Below are positions 22,667-34,900 of a stretch of DNA of 64,000 bases, piece after piece. The stretch is from positions 42,930,495 to 42,994,494 of the forward strand of contig CAMGYJ010000002.1 in NCBI GenBank assembly GCA_946122785.1. The letters are read 5' to 3'. Each line of letters begins with the position of its first letter. The stretch's first letter is position 1. Source of the DNA: Linum tenue (lineage: Eukaryota > Streptophyta > Magnoliopsida > Malpighiales > Linaceae). A program made the translations under genes and the position numbers. The notes below the pieces were generated by a model. It was not told the DNA's origin and ran no database searches. It saw only the letters and a program-made list of their open reading frames with translations.

Positions 22667-25600
22667 TGTAATGACACGCTCTTTTTCGAAAACCAAATCA
22701 TAACTCAAACTGAAAACCGGTTATTCCGGAGCAATACAAACCTTTTTAAAATAAACAAACCGACAATGTTTAAGAATTAGAAAAAACCTGAACAATTGGG
22801 CAAATGACAATCCAAATACTTAAAATGAATGAACTCAAAATCTCTAGTTTATACTCTTAACCATGTAACAAAGATATTAAACTATTCTAACTCTGACTCT
22901 TCACGAGCTCCTTGACTTCTCATTAATGCTGCTGCAGTTACTCGCCTCGCCTTGCCTCTTCTCGAAATCCGCCTCTGCTAACCTTCCTGGACCTGGTAGT
23001 GCGAAGGGGTCAGTCTCGTCGTTACTTCCTAAGGTCTTTGCCCAAGGCAAAGTTTCTACTAACACGTTATTAGAGTTTCCTTCCTAGCACGAAAGGCGTT
23101 CTCGCTTTCTGCTCTTAATAATCATCCTTTCAACTAGCTTATAGAAGCTCTCTACTTCTATCTTGAGCTTAGATACCAAACACTAGGGACCACCGCGTTA
23201 CATCTTGTCGTCCGGTCGCATACCCAAACTAGGCAATGGCACTGCGTTACGTCTCGCCGTCCAGTCCATGCCCGATCAGCAGCGTTACGTCTCGGCATCC
23301 AACAGTGATCCGACCATCTACCGCGTCCAATAGTGGCCCAACCGCCTGGGGGTTCATCTTACCCTTAACAAACTATTATAATCATACGTTCATACATAGC
23401 ACAACGTGTGCCTCCACCTTAAGTAGGCGGTGGGATGCCTCACACACATATCGTGCATACTAGAAAAGTAACAAACATAACTTAAAGGAAAGACGTTATT
23501 TAAAAGACCTACGACTGAGATTTTACCCCCTTTACACTCACCTCTTTAGTCGCGTCAACGTCTGCATTCTCATGCTCAAGCTTAAGATGTTTTTACTCCT
23601 TTGGCTCCTCCTCTATCGGTTCCTTGTCTTCCTCTTCAACGATCCTCACCGTTGGAACTTTGCCGCCATTCTCTTCAAAGTCCCTCCTCCGGCCACAATT
23701 CAGCGGCCAACTTTGAACTGCCGACACCCCGAGTCGTCTAGGAGAATAGGGTCGGGGCCTCTCCATCGATTGACCACCAACAGTCGCGATCGCCATCGCC
23801 GAGATCATAACCTTTCTCCTGCCTCCGCCAGTCACGGCTCTTCCTCTCCTACTTACAGGTATGAACCTCTTCATCACGCGAGACTACGAAGCTTGATCGA
23901 CGACTAACTTTCTCACATTTCTTTCCCTCCTTAGTAGGGATGGCAATGGGTCGGGTTGGGGTGGATTTTGCCAAACCCGTGGGTTTATCCGTAAAAAAAA
24001 AACTCGGTATAAAACCCGGCGGGTTTGAAAAACTCAAACCCAACCCAACCCGACGGGTACCCACGGGTTCATGGGTACCCGTGGGTTTTGTGAACCATGA
24101 TGAAGAGAGCGGTGAGGATCGGTCCTGAACTCCTCCTTCTCGACCTCGTCAGGAGACTCGAAAGTCAAAAAAGCAAACGGCAACAATTATTGACATTGAG
24201 GGCTTGCGTTTTTTTTTTTTTGCTTACATTGAAGGATGAGAACACGAGCAATTATTGACATTGAAGGATGAGAACACCAGCAGTTCAAAAAATTGAGTAG
24301 CCGAGCCCGAGATACTGCTTGCCGGTATTGTTTGAGCCGGTTACGACCTCGCTATGGCAGCACTTCAAGCAGATGGCCCCGACGAAGTTAACGTCGAGGG
24401 AGGGATCGAGAATCTAGTCAGGTGTGGATCTGAGATTGCCGGCGAGGAGAACTCAGACGGAGAGAGGCGGAGTTCGAGTCGACTAGGAGAGTGGCGAGCA
24501 GGTTGAACGGCGGTCGGAGGCAGAGACAACTCCCACAATCGGATGCGGAGCAGGGGGATGGCCGTGCGGGACTTAGAGAGTGCCGGAGCAAGGGGAATTG
24601 CAGGCAGAAGGAGTGAAAGGAAAGTCGCCGGCGAGTCCTGGCGGCACTGCGCGAAGGATTGAGGGAGGGAGGTGAGTCTGCGAGACCAGAGTCTCATGAT
24701 TCTGATTTCAAAGAGGGCAAGGGAACGTGCGGCGGGTCTGGGAGTGGCGGAGGGAATTGGGAAATAATGAATATATTAGGGTTAAGGTCGAGTTCACTTA
24801 GGTTTATAAGGTGTGGACGGGTATCCACGGGCCGGGTACCCCCAAACCCGAACCCGCCCCAACCCGCTCAACAAGGCACCGGGTTTAAACCCTAACCCGG
24901 CCCAAACCCGGTCAACACGGGTTTTACCCGCTTTGACCAGGTTGGGTCGGGCCGAGTACCCACGGGCCCGGTTCCATTGCCATCCCTACTCCTTAGCCTT
25001 ATTATCCCAGGAAACCTATTAATAAGAAACTCGTTTCTATAAGACAACCTTTTAGATTTAAAACCCCTTTTTATTTACAAAAAAACCCTCTTTTCAAACT
25101 TGCATCCTCAAATCTCACTCCAAAGATCCCTTAACCTCCTTTAACGAATTTCTAGAAGTAATCCCTTCAAAACCTACTCTTTTTCCTAATTAATTTCATC
25201 TTGGACGAATTTTTCACCTAACTTGAACCTTAAAAATCCAGATAATAGTTTTTCCATGTCAGTCAGGCCAACTTATATCCTGGAAAATTATCAAACACTT
25301 AAAAACCCCTCGACAAGATTTTTATTTAATTAAAATAATATTCAAACAATTTCTAAAAAACTTAATACATCTTCAAAAATCTCCAAATTAAATCACAGGC
25401 ATCTCCTAGACCTTACACAATTTATAAAATTATAAAACCGAAAAAAACTATTTCAGAGGCTCGAAACAATTAAAACAACGTAATCGTGTTTCTGAAAATT
25501 TCCTGCAGCTTTAGTGACCACCTTAAATCTGTCACTAAAAGCCTGTGTAGCTTGACGCTAAAAACCCAGAATTGAACCCTCATGAAAAATCACGAAATCG

Positions 25601-26763
25601 ATTGGTCTAAACCAAAGGGATTGAGTTCCCTTACCTCTAGAACATGCCTAGGACTATATTGGGTGGCCCAGGACATTGATCTCCCCGTTGATCGATGATA
25701 GAACCATCAAACCTCACCGCAAACGCTATAGTACAAAAATATGAACTTTGGATTAGATTATCGATGAATCGAGTTGTGAATCATGAAAGGATTAGCGATC
25801 CTTACCTAGGGACACGAAAGGTATGAGGTCGGGGTCGGGAAACAGGGGGCGGTGGTGGGGAAGCAACCGACGCTCCCCTTATTATTTTTTTTGCCCCTCG
25901 GCTTAGGGAAAACAGGAATTGGTGCGGCGGGGTTTTACTGCTGGGAGGAATTGACTACCGGGGAAATGAATAATACAGGAGATGAGTGTTTTGGGGAGTG
26001 GGGAGGGCCGCTCGGCCCTTGTCCCATAGCTTAATTTTCCCCCTTAATGATAATAATAGTTATTATTACTAATCCGTGGGTGCAACTCTTATTACGTAAC
26101 TGTCAAACCAACCGATCATTTATTATGGTTGAACTCATCAAGTTATCAGACTCTCTTCTCACTATGAGGAATACTTATCAAGTTATCAGGCTCCCTTCCC
26201 ATTGTGAGGAAGTATTTATCAAGTTTATCAGGATTATCATGTTGTGGTGGTCGGACAGTTGTGCTAAGTGGAGGGTGGGGCCCCATCTAGGATAAAAGAT
26301 GTAACTTTCTCTTCCTAATAATGTACTCAATAACGTATCAAGGCACTGCATAAGCATTTTTACTCTTTAGGCGCGTTCCTCCATTTCTGTTATGCAAGAA
26401 CGAAATCAGGATTAGGACTGACCCCAACTCCCACAGTCAGAGTTTGTAGGATCAACGATAGCACAATAAGGAAGTCGATCAGGTCACAATGAGGCTCAAG
26501 GCTCCAGAGGATATCCAGTACGCAGAATTTATCCCTGAGAACTTTGTAGGATTGAGACTTGATGCACATGTTTCAAAGATATTTATGATTTCTGCTTATG
26601 CGAGTATCAAGAAATTGTTATTAGCTTTTCAAGTATTTGTTGATGATATTTATGAAAAGATTTCTCGCTACTTTTTCCCAAGTCTTTGCGATTATGATTA
26701 TGGTTAACGTTTTAACAAGGGGTTTTTGGTAAAAGTAGTGTCCGACCGGACTAGGGTGTTACA
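22667..26763. repeat. Probable decayed long LTR (chromovirus-like), host to a hAT insertion
   Basis: It starts TGTAATGACACG and ends GGGTGTTACA, the style of chromovirus LTR ends. Without the nested hAT it would be about 3.0 kb. Inside are three spaced CGTTACGTCTCG-like words (23200-23310) and long C/T-rich stretches. No polyprotein pieces and no matching target duplication were found, so it may be a solo LTR or two worn elements. A 72-codon open frame at 26489-26707 is unrecognised. Confidence 0.35.
23935..24988. mobile_element. hAT non-autonomous element, 1,054 bp, perfect 8-bp duplication
   Basis: Terminal inverted repeats TAGGGATGGCAATGG are perfect over 15 bp, and the 8-bp target duplication CTCCTTAG (23927-23934, 24989-24996) is perfect. 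The subterminal parts are dense in GGGTTTGG/CCAAACCC words. The centre (24100-24760) is GC-richer and may be captured host DNA, but its open frames are not recognised. Confidence 0.9.
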
Positions 26764-27369
26764 TTTTGGTATAATTGGAGTTTGGGTACAATTAGAAATT
26801 ATTTTATAAATAATTTAGGAATTTTTTGGAGAATAGTTTAGGAATTTTTATCTTCCATATTTTTTTCTCTGTTTTACTGATAGTTAAGAAACCCTAACGT
26901 ATCGACTGGTCGAAATGAAAATGTCGGATACCGATCCAAACTGATAGGAAATTTTAGCAAAAGGAAATTACTCAACTGCGATTAAATGACAATTTTAACA
27001 CAAATGTCCTACCGCTAGCTTTTTTCGGTATAACCTATTGTACGGTTTCACAATTATTGCCTTTTTACTCTTAAATAAAATCTATATATTATCATTTTCA
27101 AAGCTATGCCAACTATCATCATGTGAAAAAAATATAATGACATAACTATGCAAAATATTGTAATATAAAAATCCAATGGAATAAAAAATTGAAAAAAATT
27201 TGAGATTATTTTGATGACCACTCATAGAAAGAAAAGTTTGTAATCAAAGATTACACAAGAAATCTTAAGATTATTGGAAAACATTAATACCTTCATACAA
27301 TTTTCAATAGTGTTATTGCAAATATTATAGAATGACACGCTAAAATATGTGATAGTGTCACAAACAGGG

Positions 27370-27650
27370 AACGCTGCCGCCGCCACTTAGCTCAAAACGA
27401 CAAGTGTCCAATCTGAATCTGGGACGGTGGACTAGAGACAACTATTCATATTATTCGAGACTGTCCATATGCCCCGAGCTGCCTAGTCGGAGGTGTTAAT
27501 GAATGAACTAGATTCAGTTTTCTTCGACGAGAATGTTCAGAGGTGGATGCTCCACTATCTCACCGATCCTTGAAACTTTGTGACATATGCTCATTATCTT
27601 TCTAAGCTTTTGGCGCTTCTTCCTTTTGGACATGTTTAAGGCGTAACAAT
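27370..27650 (+). pseudogene. LINE fragment, zinc-binding region after reverse transcriptase
   Basis: The translation reads ETTIHIIRDCPYA and then a VQRWMLHYL block, which matches the zf-RVT region that follows reverse transcriptase in plant L1-type LINEs. Stops and a missing first cysteine show it is a short dead scrap. Confidence 0.6.
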
Positions 27651-27717
27651 CTTACGTGATGTGTTCTTATTTCACGCCATCTTAGTAACCTACACAAATA
27701 ATTATCACAACAAATAC

Positions 27718-27930
27718 CTTATTATTACAAAAGCAATCCAATATGAACAAATTAATTTGCACTATGACGTCTTCCTTCCTGAAAACTAACATTAAAAAAT
27801 GGCGTCTAACCGTTAATAACATACTATAAGTCCTTATCACATCAATGTATTCTTTTGATGAGTCATTTTGAAAACAAAAACACTTATCACATCAACGAAC
27901 TATTTTGATTATATCAGCCTAATAACTAAG
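27718..27930. repeat. Block repeated inverted at 54192-54410
   Basis: About 213 bp match the reverse complement of 54192-54410 at roughly 80 percent by eye. Shared landmarks are AACAAATTAATTTGC, GAAAACTAACAT, TAACCGTTAATAAC and TAAGTCCTTATCACATCAA. Confidence 0.8.
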
Positions 27931-27944
27931 AGACCAGGAGGTTT

Positions 27945-28020
27945 GCATGATTGACAATGCGATCGACCTAATCAACTTTGTAGCCAAACTAACTTGTCTG
28001 TATCCCGCTTGAGCCTGTGT
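27945..28020. repeat. Third copy of the 49.8/50.3 kb repeat
   Basis: GACAATGCGATCGACCTAAT and GTAGCCAAACTAACTTGTC match words at 49810-49860 and 50300-50360. Confidence 0.7.
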
Positions 28021-28549
28021 TGTATGTGATAGTATTATTTGCCTCTATAGTATTATTTTGCATTGTTTTTTAGCCGACTTTGTCACAGCCCCTTTATCCG
28101 GCGCTAGCTAGCTGGTGACCTTTTCTCCTTGTGTATTTTTCTGTTTCTTATTCCTTTCCTTTCTTTTTTAATTTTCTACTTCCACCTGTATTTTTTCCTT
28201 CTTATTAATGAATGTCACCCTTATATAAAGAACTTTAGCGTCTATTTACTTTTATTTTTGTTTCCTGTTTTTAGAAAACAGATGTTGAAAATAGGTGAAA
28301 ATAACATTTTGTCGTTTACGAAAACAACAGGAAGTTGTTACTTTCTGTTTTTATAGTTGGAAACGAATAAAAAACGGAATGAAAAGTAAATAAGTTTTCT
28401 TGTTTCGATTGCCAAATTTATTACATTAAAACAGAAAACAAAAATGAAAGTGAACATGTGAGTATGGTCGAGTGTCTACCGAAAGCATAATTAATATGTG
28501 GACACTTGGAAGTAATGGCCTTTATGCATTATTGTCCTAAGCAATAACC

Positions 28550-28680
28550 GACACGGGGACACCCATCACCGACTTTTGTTGCTGAATCGCGGACCTCGGG
28601 TTGCCCATTGAAATCAAACGAACATTCAGCTGAATCCTAGCTAGCATGGCCATTAGTTATTTATCACGCTAATTTAATAA
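28550..28680. repeat. Promoter-side block shared with 54066-54215
   Basis: ACCGACTTTTGTTGC, GCGGACCTC, GGGTTGCCCAT and GAAATCAAA words occur in the same order and orientation at 54066-54215. Here the block lies about 300 bp upstream of a peptide gene. Confidence 0.75.
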
Positions 28681-28866
28681 AAAAGAGGTTTTCTTCCTTT
28701 AAACATCCCAGGATCTGAAATCCACAATAACAACGTAACTTTTGTCTTCTACTTACCTGTCAAAAGAATCTCACCGAAACTGATCTATGACGTACGGTCT
28801 CTTCGAGAAACCGAGAATCACTAGTGTAATTTGCTTTTCCCCTTGGTAATTATTCACGTCTCTCTC

Positions 28867-28874
28867 TATATAAA
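28867..28874 (+). promoter_or_regulatory. TATA box of peptide gene at 28975
   Basis: TATATAAA lies about 100 bp before the ATG, followed by an A-rich leader. Confidence 0.7.
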
Positions 28875-28974
28875 CCTCGTTTATAACACTTACTGCTCAT
28901 TCAACGACCGAGTAAAGAAACAATATTACAATAAGCACCCAAAAAGAAAAGGAAAGGAAACAAAGTAAGAAAGA

Positions 28975-31900
28975 ATGAACTCCAAAGCCGTGCTCATTTT
29001 GGGACTTGTTCTGGCTGCAGTGCTCTCGCCTCAGGCCATGGCTACCCGTGTAAACAATGGTAAGTTACTTCGTTAATTCTCTGTGGTATGTTATTGTATT
29101 ACATACATCCTTTGTTATTGTGAGAAAACTGTAAACCCTAGGTGGTATTAGGGTTTCAGAAGAGGTAGAAGAGAAAGGATGAACAAACGAGAGCGGCCGT
29201 GTTTGTGGAAATGCCAAATTGGCTTCCATTTTCGATCTTTCATTCATATATATACAGAAGTGAAAAGGGTAAACAGCAGAGTAAACAAAACTGTACAACG
29301 CTAATCTATTCACTGTGCAGCTAACGGTAACAAACTAATTGTTGAAATCAACCAATGGAAAGGCGCCAAGTGTAAATCCTGTCTTCTAATCGTTGCTCAC
29401 TCAACGTCACTTGGCAGAATGGCGTCGCATTCACTTGTGTGAAGACAACAAGCAAACACGACGCCGTAGCAGCAACTTCGTCTTCTTCCTCTGGTTTGGG
29501 TGAAAGGAAGCCCAGACCAGTACTCTGTTATTCTGTACACAAATGAAGATCCTCCATTGCTGCTGCTCGATCACCTTCCTTCACAGGCCCCCTCAAGCTG
29601 CGGAGTACATGTCATGAACTCCCAGCTTGCAAAGTAGAGAAGCAAAACGATCAGTTGACAATCCCTTTGTGAAAAAGTCTGCCAGCTGATCATCTGTTCG
29701 AATGTGGTGCAGGGTGAGGAGACCTGACTTCAATCTTTCACGAGTCACATGGCAATCAACTTCTATGTGCTTTGTGCGCTCGTGAAAGATTGGATTCTCT
29801 GCTATATGAATGACGGATGAATTGTCACAGAATACCTTGATTGGATCAGGATGTTCTTGACCAAAGAAAAGAAATAGTGATTTCAGCCACTGAACTTCAC
29901 ATGAAAGTTGAGCCAAGGCCCTGTATTCCGGTTCAGAAGAGGAACGCGAGACAGTGGTCTGCTTTTTACTTTTCCATGTCACAAGGGAGTCCCCAAGGAA
30001 GGTACAATACCCCGTGACTGATCTGCGAGAGTCAGGACATGTGGCCCAATCTGAGTCACAATATCCTCGAATTAGAGTAGATGAACTTGAAGAAAACCAG
30101 AGACCTTGAGCAGGACAGCTCTTCAGATACCTTAAAACGCGATGAAGGCAAGAAAGATGGGCTGTAGTAGGCCCCCCCTGAAATTGACAGAGCTGCTGTA
30201 CTGGGAAGCAGATGTCTGGTCTGTTTGTAGTGAGGTATTGGAGTTGGCCTAACAGATGGCGATACTCAGTTCCATCTGTTAATGGAACACCATCAGAAGT
30301 TGAGAGAGTGGTCTTCATGCTCAGGGGTGTTCTGGCAGGTTTGGACTCAAGAAATCCAAATTCTGAGAGTAGTTCTAGACAGAACTTACGTTGACAGAGA
30401 GAAATGCCAGCAACTGATCTGGAAATTTCTATCCCAAGAAAGTACTTCAAGTTGCCTAGGTCTTTGACCTTGAAGGCTTGCTGTAATTGCTGTTTGGTAT
30501 GCTGAATGAGATCAAGATCATCTCCTGCAACAATAATGTCATCGACATAGATGATGACAATGAATGTTGCCCCTTTTGAATGAAGTTTGAAAACTGTGTA
30601 ATCATCAAAAGACTGCTCAAAATCCAAGTTCTGTAAACAAGCACTAAGTTTAATGTACCACTGTCTGCTGGCCTGTTTTAATCCATAAAGGGATTTTTGC
30701 AATTTTAGTACCTTACCCTTCATACCAGGTTGATCCTTCATACCTTCAGGTAGTTCCATGTACACATCTTCTTCGAGATCTCCATGTAAGAATGCATTAC
30801 TTACATCTAACTGGTACAAACGCCACCCCTTTATGGCTGGAACAGCGAGAAGCAGTTTAACTGAGTTCATCTTGGCTACAGGTGAGTATGTATCCACAAA
30901 ATCAATGCCAGGTATCTGAGTGTACCCTTTGGCAACCAAACGAGCTTTAAATCTCTCCACTGTGCCATCTGCAAGGTACTTGTTTTTAAACAACCATTTG
31001 CAACCAACAGCTGTGTGTCCAGATGGAAGTTCAACTATGACCCAAGTTTGATTATCAATCAAGGCTCTCAATTCTTCAATGATAGCTCTCTCCCAACGAG
31101 GGTCTTTAATGGCTTGGCTGTATGACTGTGGTTCAGGCACCACAGAAATGGAAAGGGAAAAATGTTTATGAGATGGGGAAAGATTGTCATAGCTGATGCT
31201 TTGGCTGAGAGGGTATAAAAGAGTGGTGTCATGTTTAGGAGTGGAGTGACTGAGTAAGCTGACATGATAGTCAGAAAGGTGGCTGGGTCTTTTGGTTTCT
31301 CTAGTGGCTTTTCTGAGTGCTATAGGGACATCAAGTGGACTGACAGGTTGAGGTAAAGATGGAGAGGGATCAGGTGAAGTGGGAATAGGTAAAGTAAAGG
31401 GTGTGTCATCAGAGGTATCTGATTCTGAAGTAGAGGAAGGATCATAATCTGGATCCACAGTCTCATGTACATTATAATCTGTGGGCAGTATAGAAGGTGG
31501 AGTTGGTTCTTCATAGAAGTCAGTAGGAGTGGGGATAGAGGAAGAGGATTGAGGGAAAATATAAGGTGAGTTTTGTTGGGAGAGCTTGAAAGGGAAGCAG
31601 CTTTCATTGAAGACTAGATCTCTGCTGTCAAACACTTGTAGTGTTTCCAAGTCAAACAGTCTATACCCTTTGATGTTGTATGGATATCCTAGAAATGCTG
31701 CCCTTCTGGCTCTAGGATCCAGTTTTCCTTTGTGTTCATTCAAATCTGTGGCATATGCCATGCATCCAAACACCTTTAAATTACTGTAATCTGGGGGTAT
31801 GCCATACAAACATTCAAAGGGTGATTTGTTGGACAGGATTGGGGTAGGAATCCTGTTGATAAGGTATGCAGCATGTAATACAAAGTGGCTCCAAAAACTG

Positions 31901-34900
31901 ACAGGCATTCCAGATTGGATTTTGAGAGATCTAGCAACATTCAGCAGATGCTGATGTTTCCTCTCAACCCTGCCGTTTTGTTGTGCTGTTCTAACATAGC
32001 TCAGCTGGTGGATCATGCCATGTTGATGATAAAAATCAGGCATGTTAAATTCTTGTCCCTGGTCTGACCTAACTACTTTAATAGTCTTGTCAAATTGTGT
32101 TTGAACCATTGCACAAAAGGACTGCAGATAGCCTCTTGCCTCAGAGTTGCTACTCATCAGGAATAACTAGGTAGATCTACTATGATCATCAACAACAGTC
32201 ATAAAGTACTTAAAACCATCATGAGAGACCACATTAACTGGCCCCATATGTCTACATGAATCATGTCAAATGGTTCCTTACAAAGTGAATTGCTTCTGGG
32301 AAATGGTAATCTCTTTTGTTTGGACAAATGGCATATCTCTTTTTTTTTTATAATGGTGATTGATTCATTAAAAAGTCCACAAACATGAAGGTTTAATACA
32401 GACGGATCAAGAGAGAAGATCCGGCACGGAACAAACAAAAACCTGCAAAGGGGCCAGGCCGCCCCAACAGCAGTAAACAGAAGGAAAAAATAAATAAAGA
32501 AACACCTAACAAGTAACCGGGAGGAAACACTAAGTTGCCGAGGAAGGAGAAAAGGAGGTCGCAACCATACGAGAGTCACTCCGGTTCTGCAGAGGACACA
32601 GAATATGCATGAGAGACAACCACTCGGCGCTCTGCGAGTCACTTAGAGTGCCCGTCACTCTCACCCAACTTAGAGAAGTCCTGCAAATCTTATGAAAAAC
32701 CACCTGCCACCCACACTTTTTATCCTGGAAGCTTCTGTTGTTCCTTTCTTTCCAAAGCTCCCAGGCAAAGGCGTGCAGGATACACGCCGCCAAGGAACTC
32801 ATCCAGGGGAGCTGGCTGCGAGGAGACCAGCATCGGATAATAGACGCAAAACAGTCGGGGAAAGGTCCCTGGAAACCAATCAACTGTTGGAAGAGGCCCC
32901 AGATGCTGCTGCTGTACCGACATTGACAGAGGAGATGGTTGGTGCTTTCTTCCGCCTCTTCGCAAAGGACACATCTGCTCGCAAGGAACCAGCCTCTTCT
33001 CTTCAAATTCTCATGAGTCAGAATGCTTCTGTGCATGATCAGCCAGAGAAACGCATTCACCTTAGTCGGAACATGCGGCTGCCACACCACCTTGAACGGA
33101 AAATTGTCGAGGCCCTCCATTCTATCGTGAATCAAGGTATGATACATGGAATTCACCGAGAAACCATCCTTTGGACTTGGGTTCCACATCAGCTTGGCCG
33201 GAATGAGAATAAGAAGGTAAGGTTATTGAGCTATTCTGTTTCTGTATGGTTTGGAGTCTAGGGAGAGACAAATGCCCTAGTCTTAAATGCCATAAATCAG
33301 ACTCATGATTGGTATTAACTCCACAGGCTTGGTGCTTGTTTCTTTGGTTCCCTCCAGCTTCACTCCCCAGCAGGTATAGCCCTCAATCTACTTGGATTGA
33401 ACCAATCTTCTGTTGTGAGATTAGGTCCTGGATACAACAGAAGTTGGATTCAAACAATAGTGAGACTGGGGTTTTCTTGGTTAACTGACTAACTGAGATA
33501 AGGTTATAAGTGAAAGATGGAACTAACAGGACATTGGTAATAAGTAAACCACAAGGAATCTTAGCTATTCCTATGTGTGAAACTTTGGCATTTTGTCCAT
33601 TTGGTAGAGTGACATACATGTCAGACACCTCTTTGCATCTAAGCATCAAATTCACATTACACACAATATGGTCACTAGCTCTGTATCAAGCACCCATACT
33701 GCAGATATGTGATTTTGCAAAGTTGTCGAGAGACAAACTTTACCTGAGATGGAGTGCCTAGGAGGAATAGGAGCACTGGATCGAGTGGTGACTGAGTTGG
33801 ATTGAGCAAACTGTGGTGTGGCTGGCTGATGCTGGAGCAGGTTGCGCAGCTTGCTTATCTCATCAGAAGTGAACCAGATAGATTGTCCTTCCTGGCTGTT
33901 TCTGTTCTCAGAAACTAGACTTGTTGGACTTTGAGAGTTACTTCCAGCAGAATTGTTTCCATCACCAGAGTTCACCTCAACTGAACCAGCAAAGTTCCTA
34001 TTTCCTCCCTCCATTTTCCTTTTGTTCTTTAATCTATAACAGTCCTCAATCACATGATTGTCTTTCTTGCAATACCTGCAAAACAGCTCCTGCCCTTTCT
34101 TTCCTTCTCTCCCAGTATCTCTCTTATCTTCTCTTCGCTGATTAAAGTTTCAAGTTGCAGCTGCAAGTGCAATGGAATCAGGGGTAGACTTCCCTTTGCC
34201 AGTGTTCATCTGCCTTTCAACTTGAATCACAACTCTATAAACAGTGTCAATGTCCGGGAGAGGGTCAAGCATGAGCATCTGGGTTTTTGCTTGTTGGTAA
34301 TTTTCATTCAACCCTATCAAGAACCTGATAACTTTCCTTCTATCTTGATACATGATAACAGTTTCATGTGTTTTAGCAGCACACTCACAAATTGGGATGG
34401 GTTCATAGCTAGCCTGTTCATCCCATAGCACCTTCAGGTTGGTGTGATATTGTCTAACAGTTTGATTACCCTGCTTGGTAAGATCAACCTTCTCCTGCAA
34501 GTTTGCAATTCTCACAGAATCTCCTTGGCTGAACTTAGATCCGAGATAAGCCCAAGCCTCTGCTGCAGACATGATATTTCTCAGGCTTGGAACAATATCC
34601 TCAGAGACAGAATTCCTAATCCAGCACAGAACAGTTCCATTGCATCTATCCCAAGTGCTGTAAGAAGGATCAGTAATGGGTGGTACCTGAACTGTTCCAT
34701 TGATGAAACCCCACTTGTTCTTGGTGCGAAGAGCAACCTCCATGGACTCGCTCCATAAGAGGTAATTGTCATCGTTGAGATTGAATCCGATGAAGGAAGG
34801 AATTGTCACTGGTCGCCAAGTAAAGTGGGTCTGAATAAGGGACTTCATATCGATTGATGAGAGTTTGAGAGTGTTTGTTTAATTCTGAAGCTTGAGTTTC

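Larger units (their letters stand above)
26764..28542. other. AT-rich spacer upstream of peptide gene at 28975
   Basis: Apart from the LINE scrap at 27370-27650 and the duplicated blocks at 27718-28020, no gene is seen. 28240-28400 has short inverted ends (CTATTTACTTTT and AAAAGTAAATAAG) and might be a small MITE, without a clear target duplication. Confidence 0.45.

Noticed and set aside
24365..24697. 110-codon minus-strand frame in the hAT element
   Set aside because: No recognisable family; likely due to GC-rich composition.
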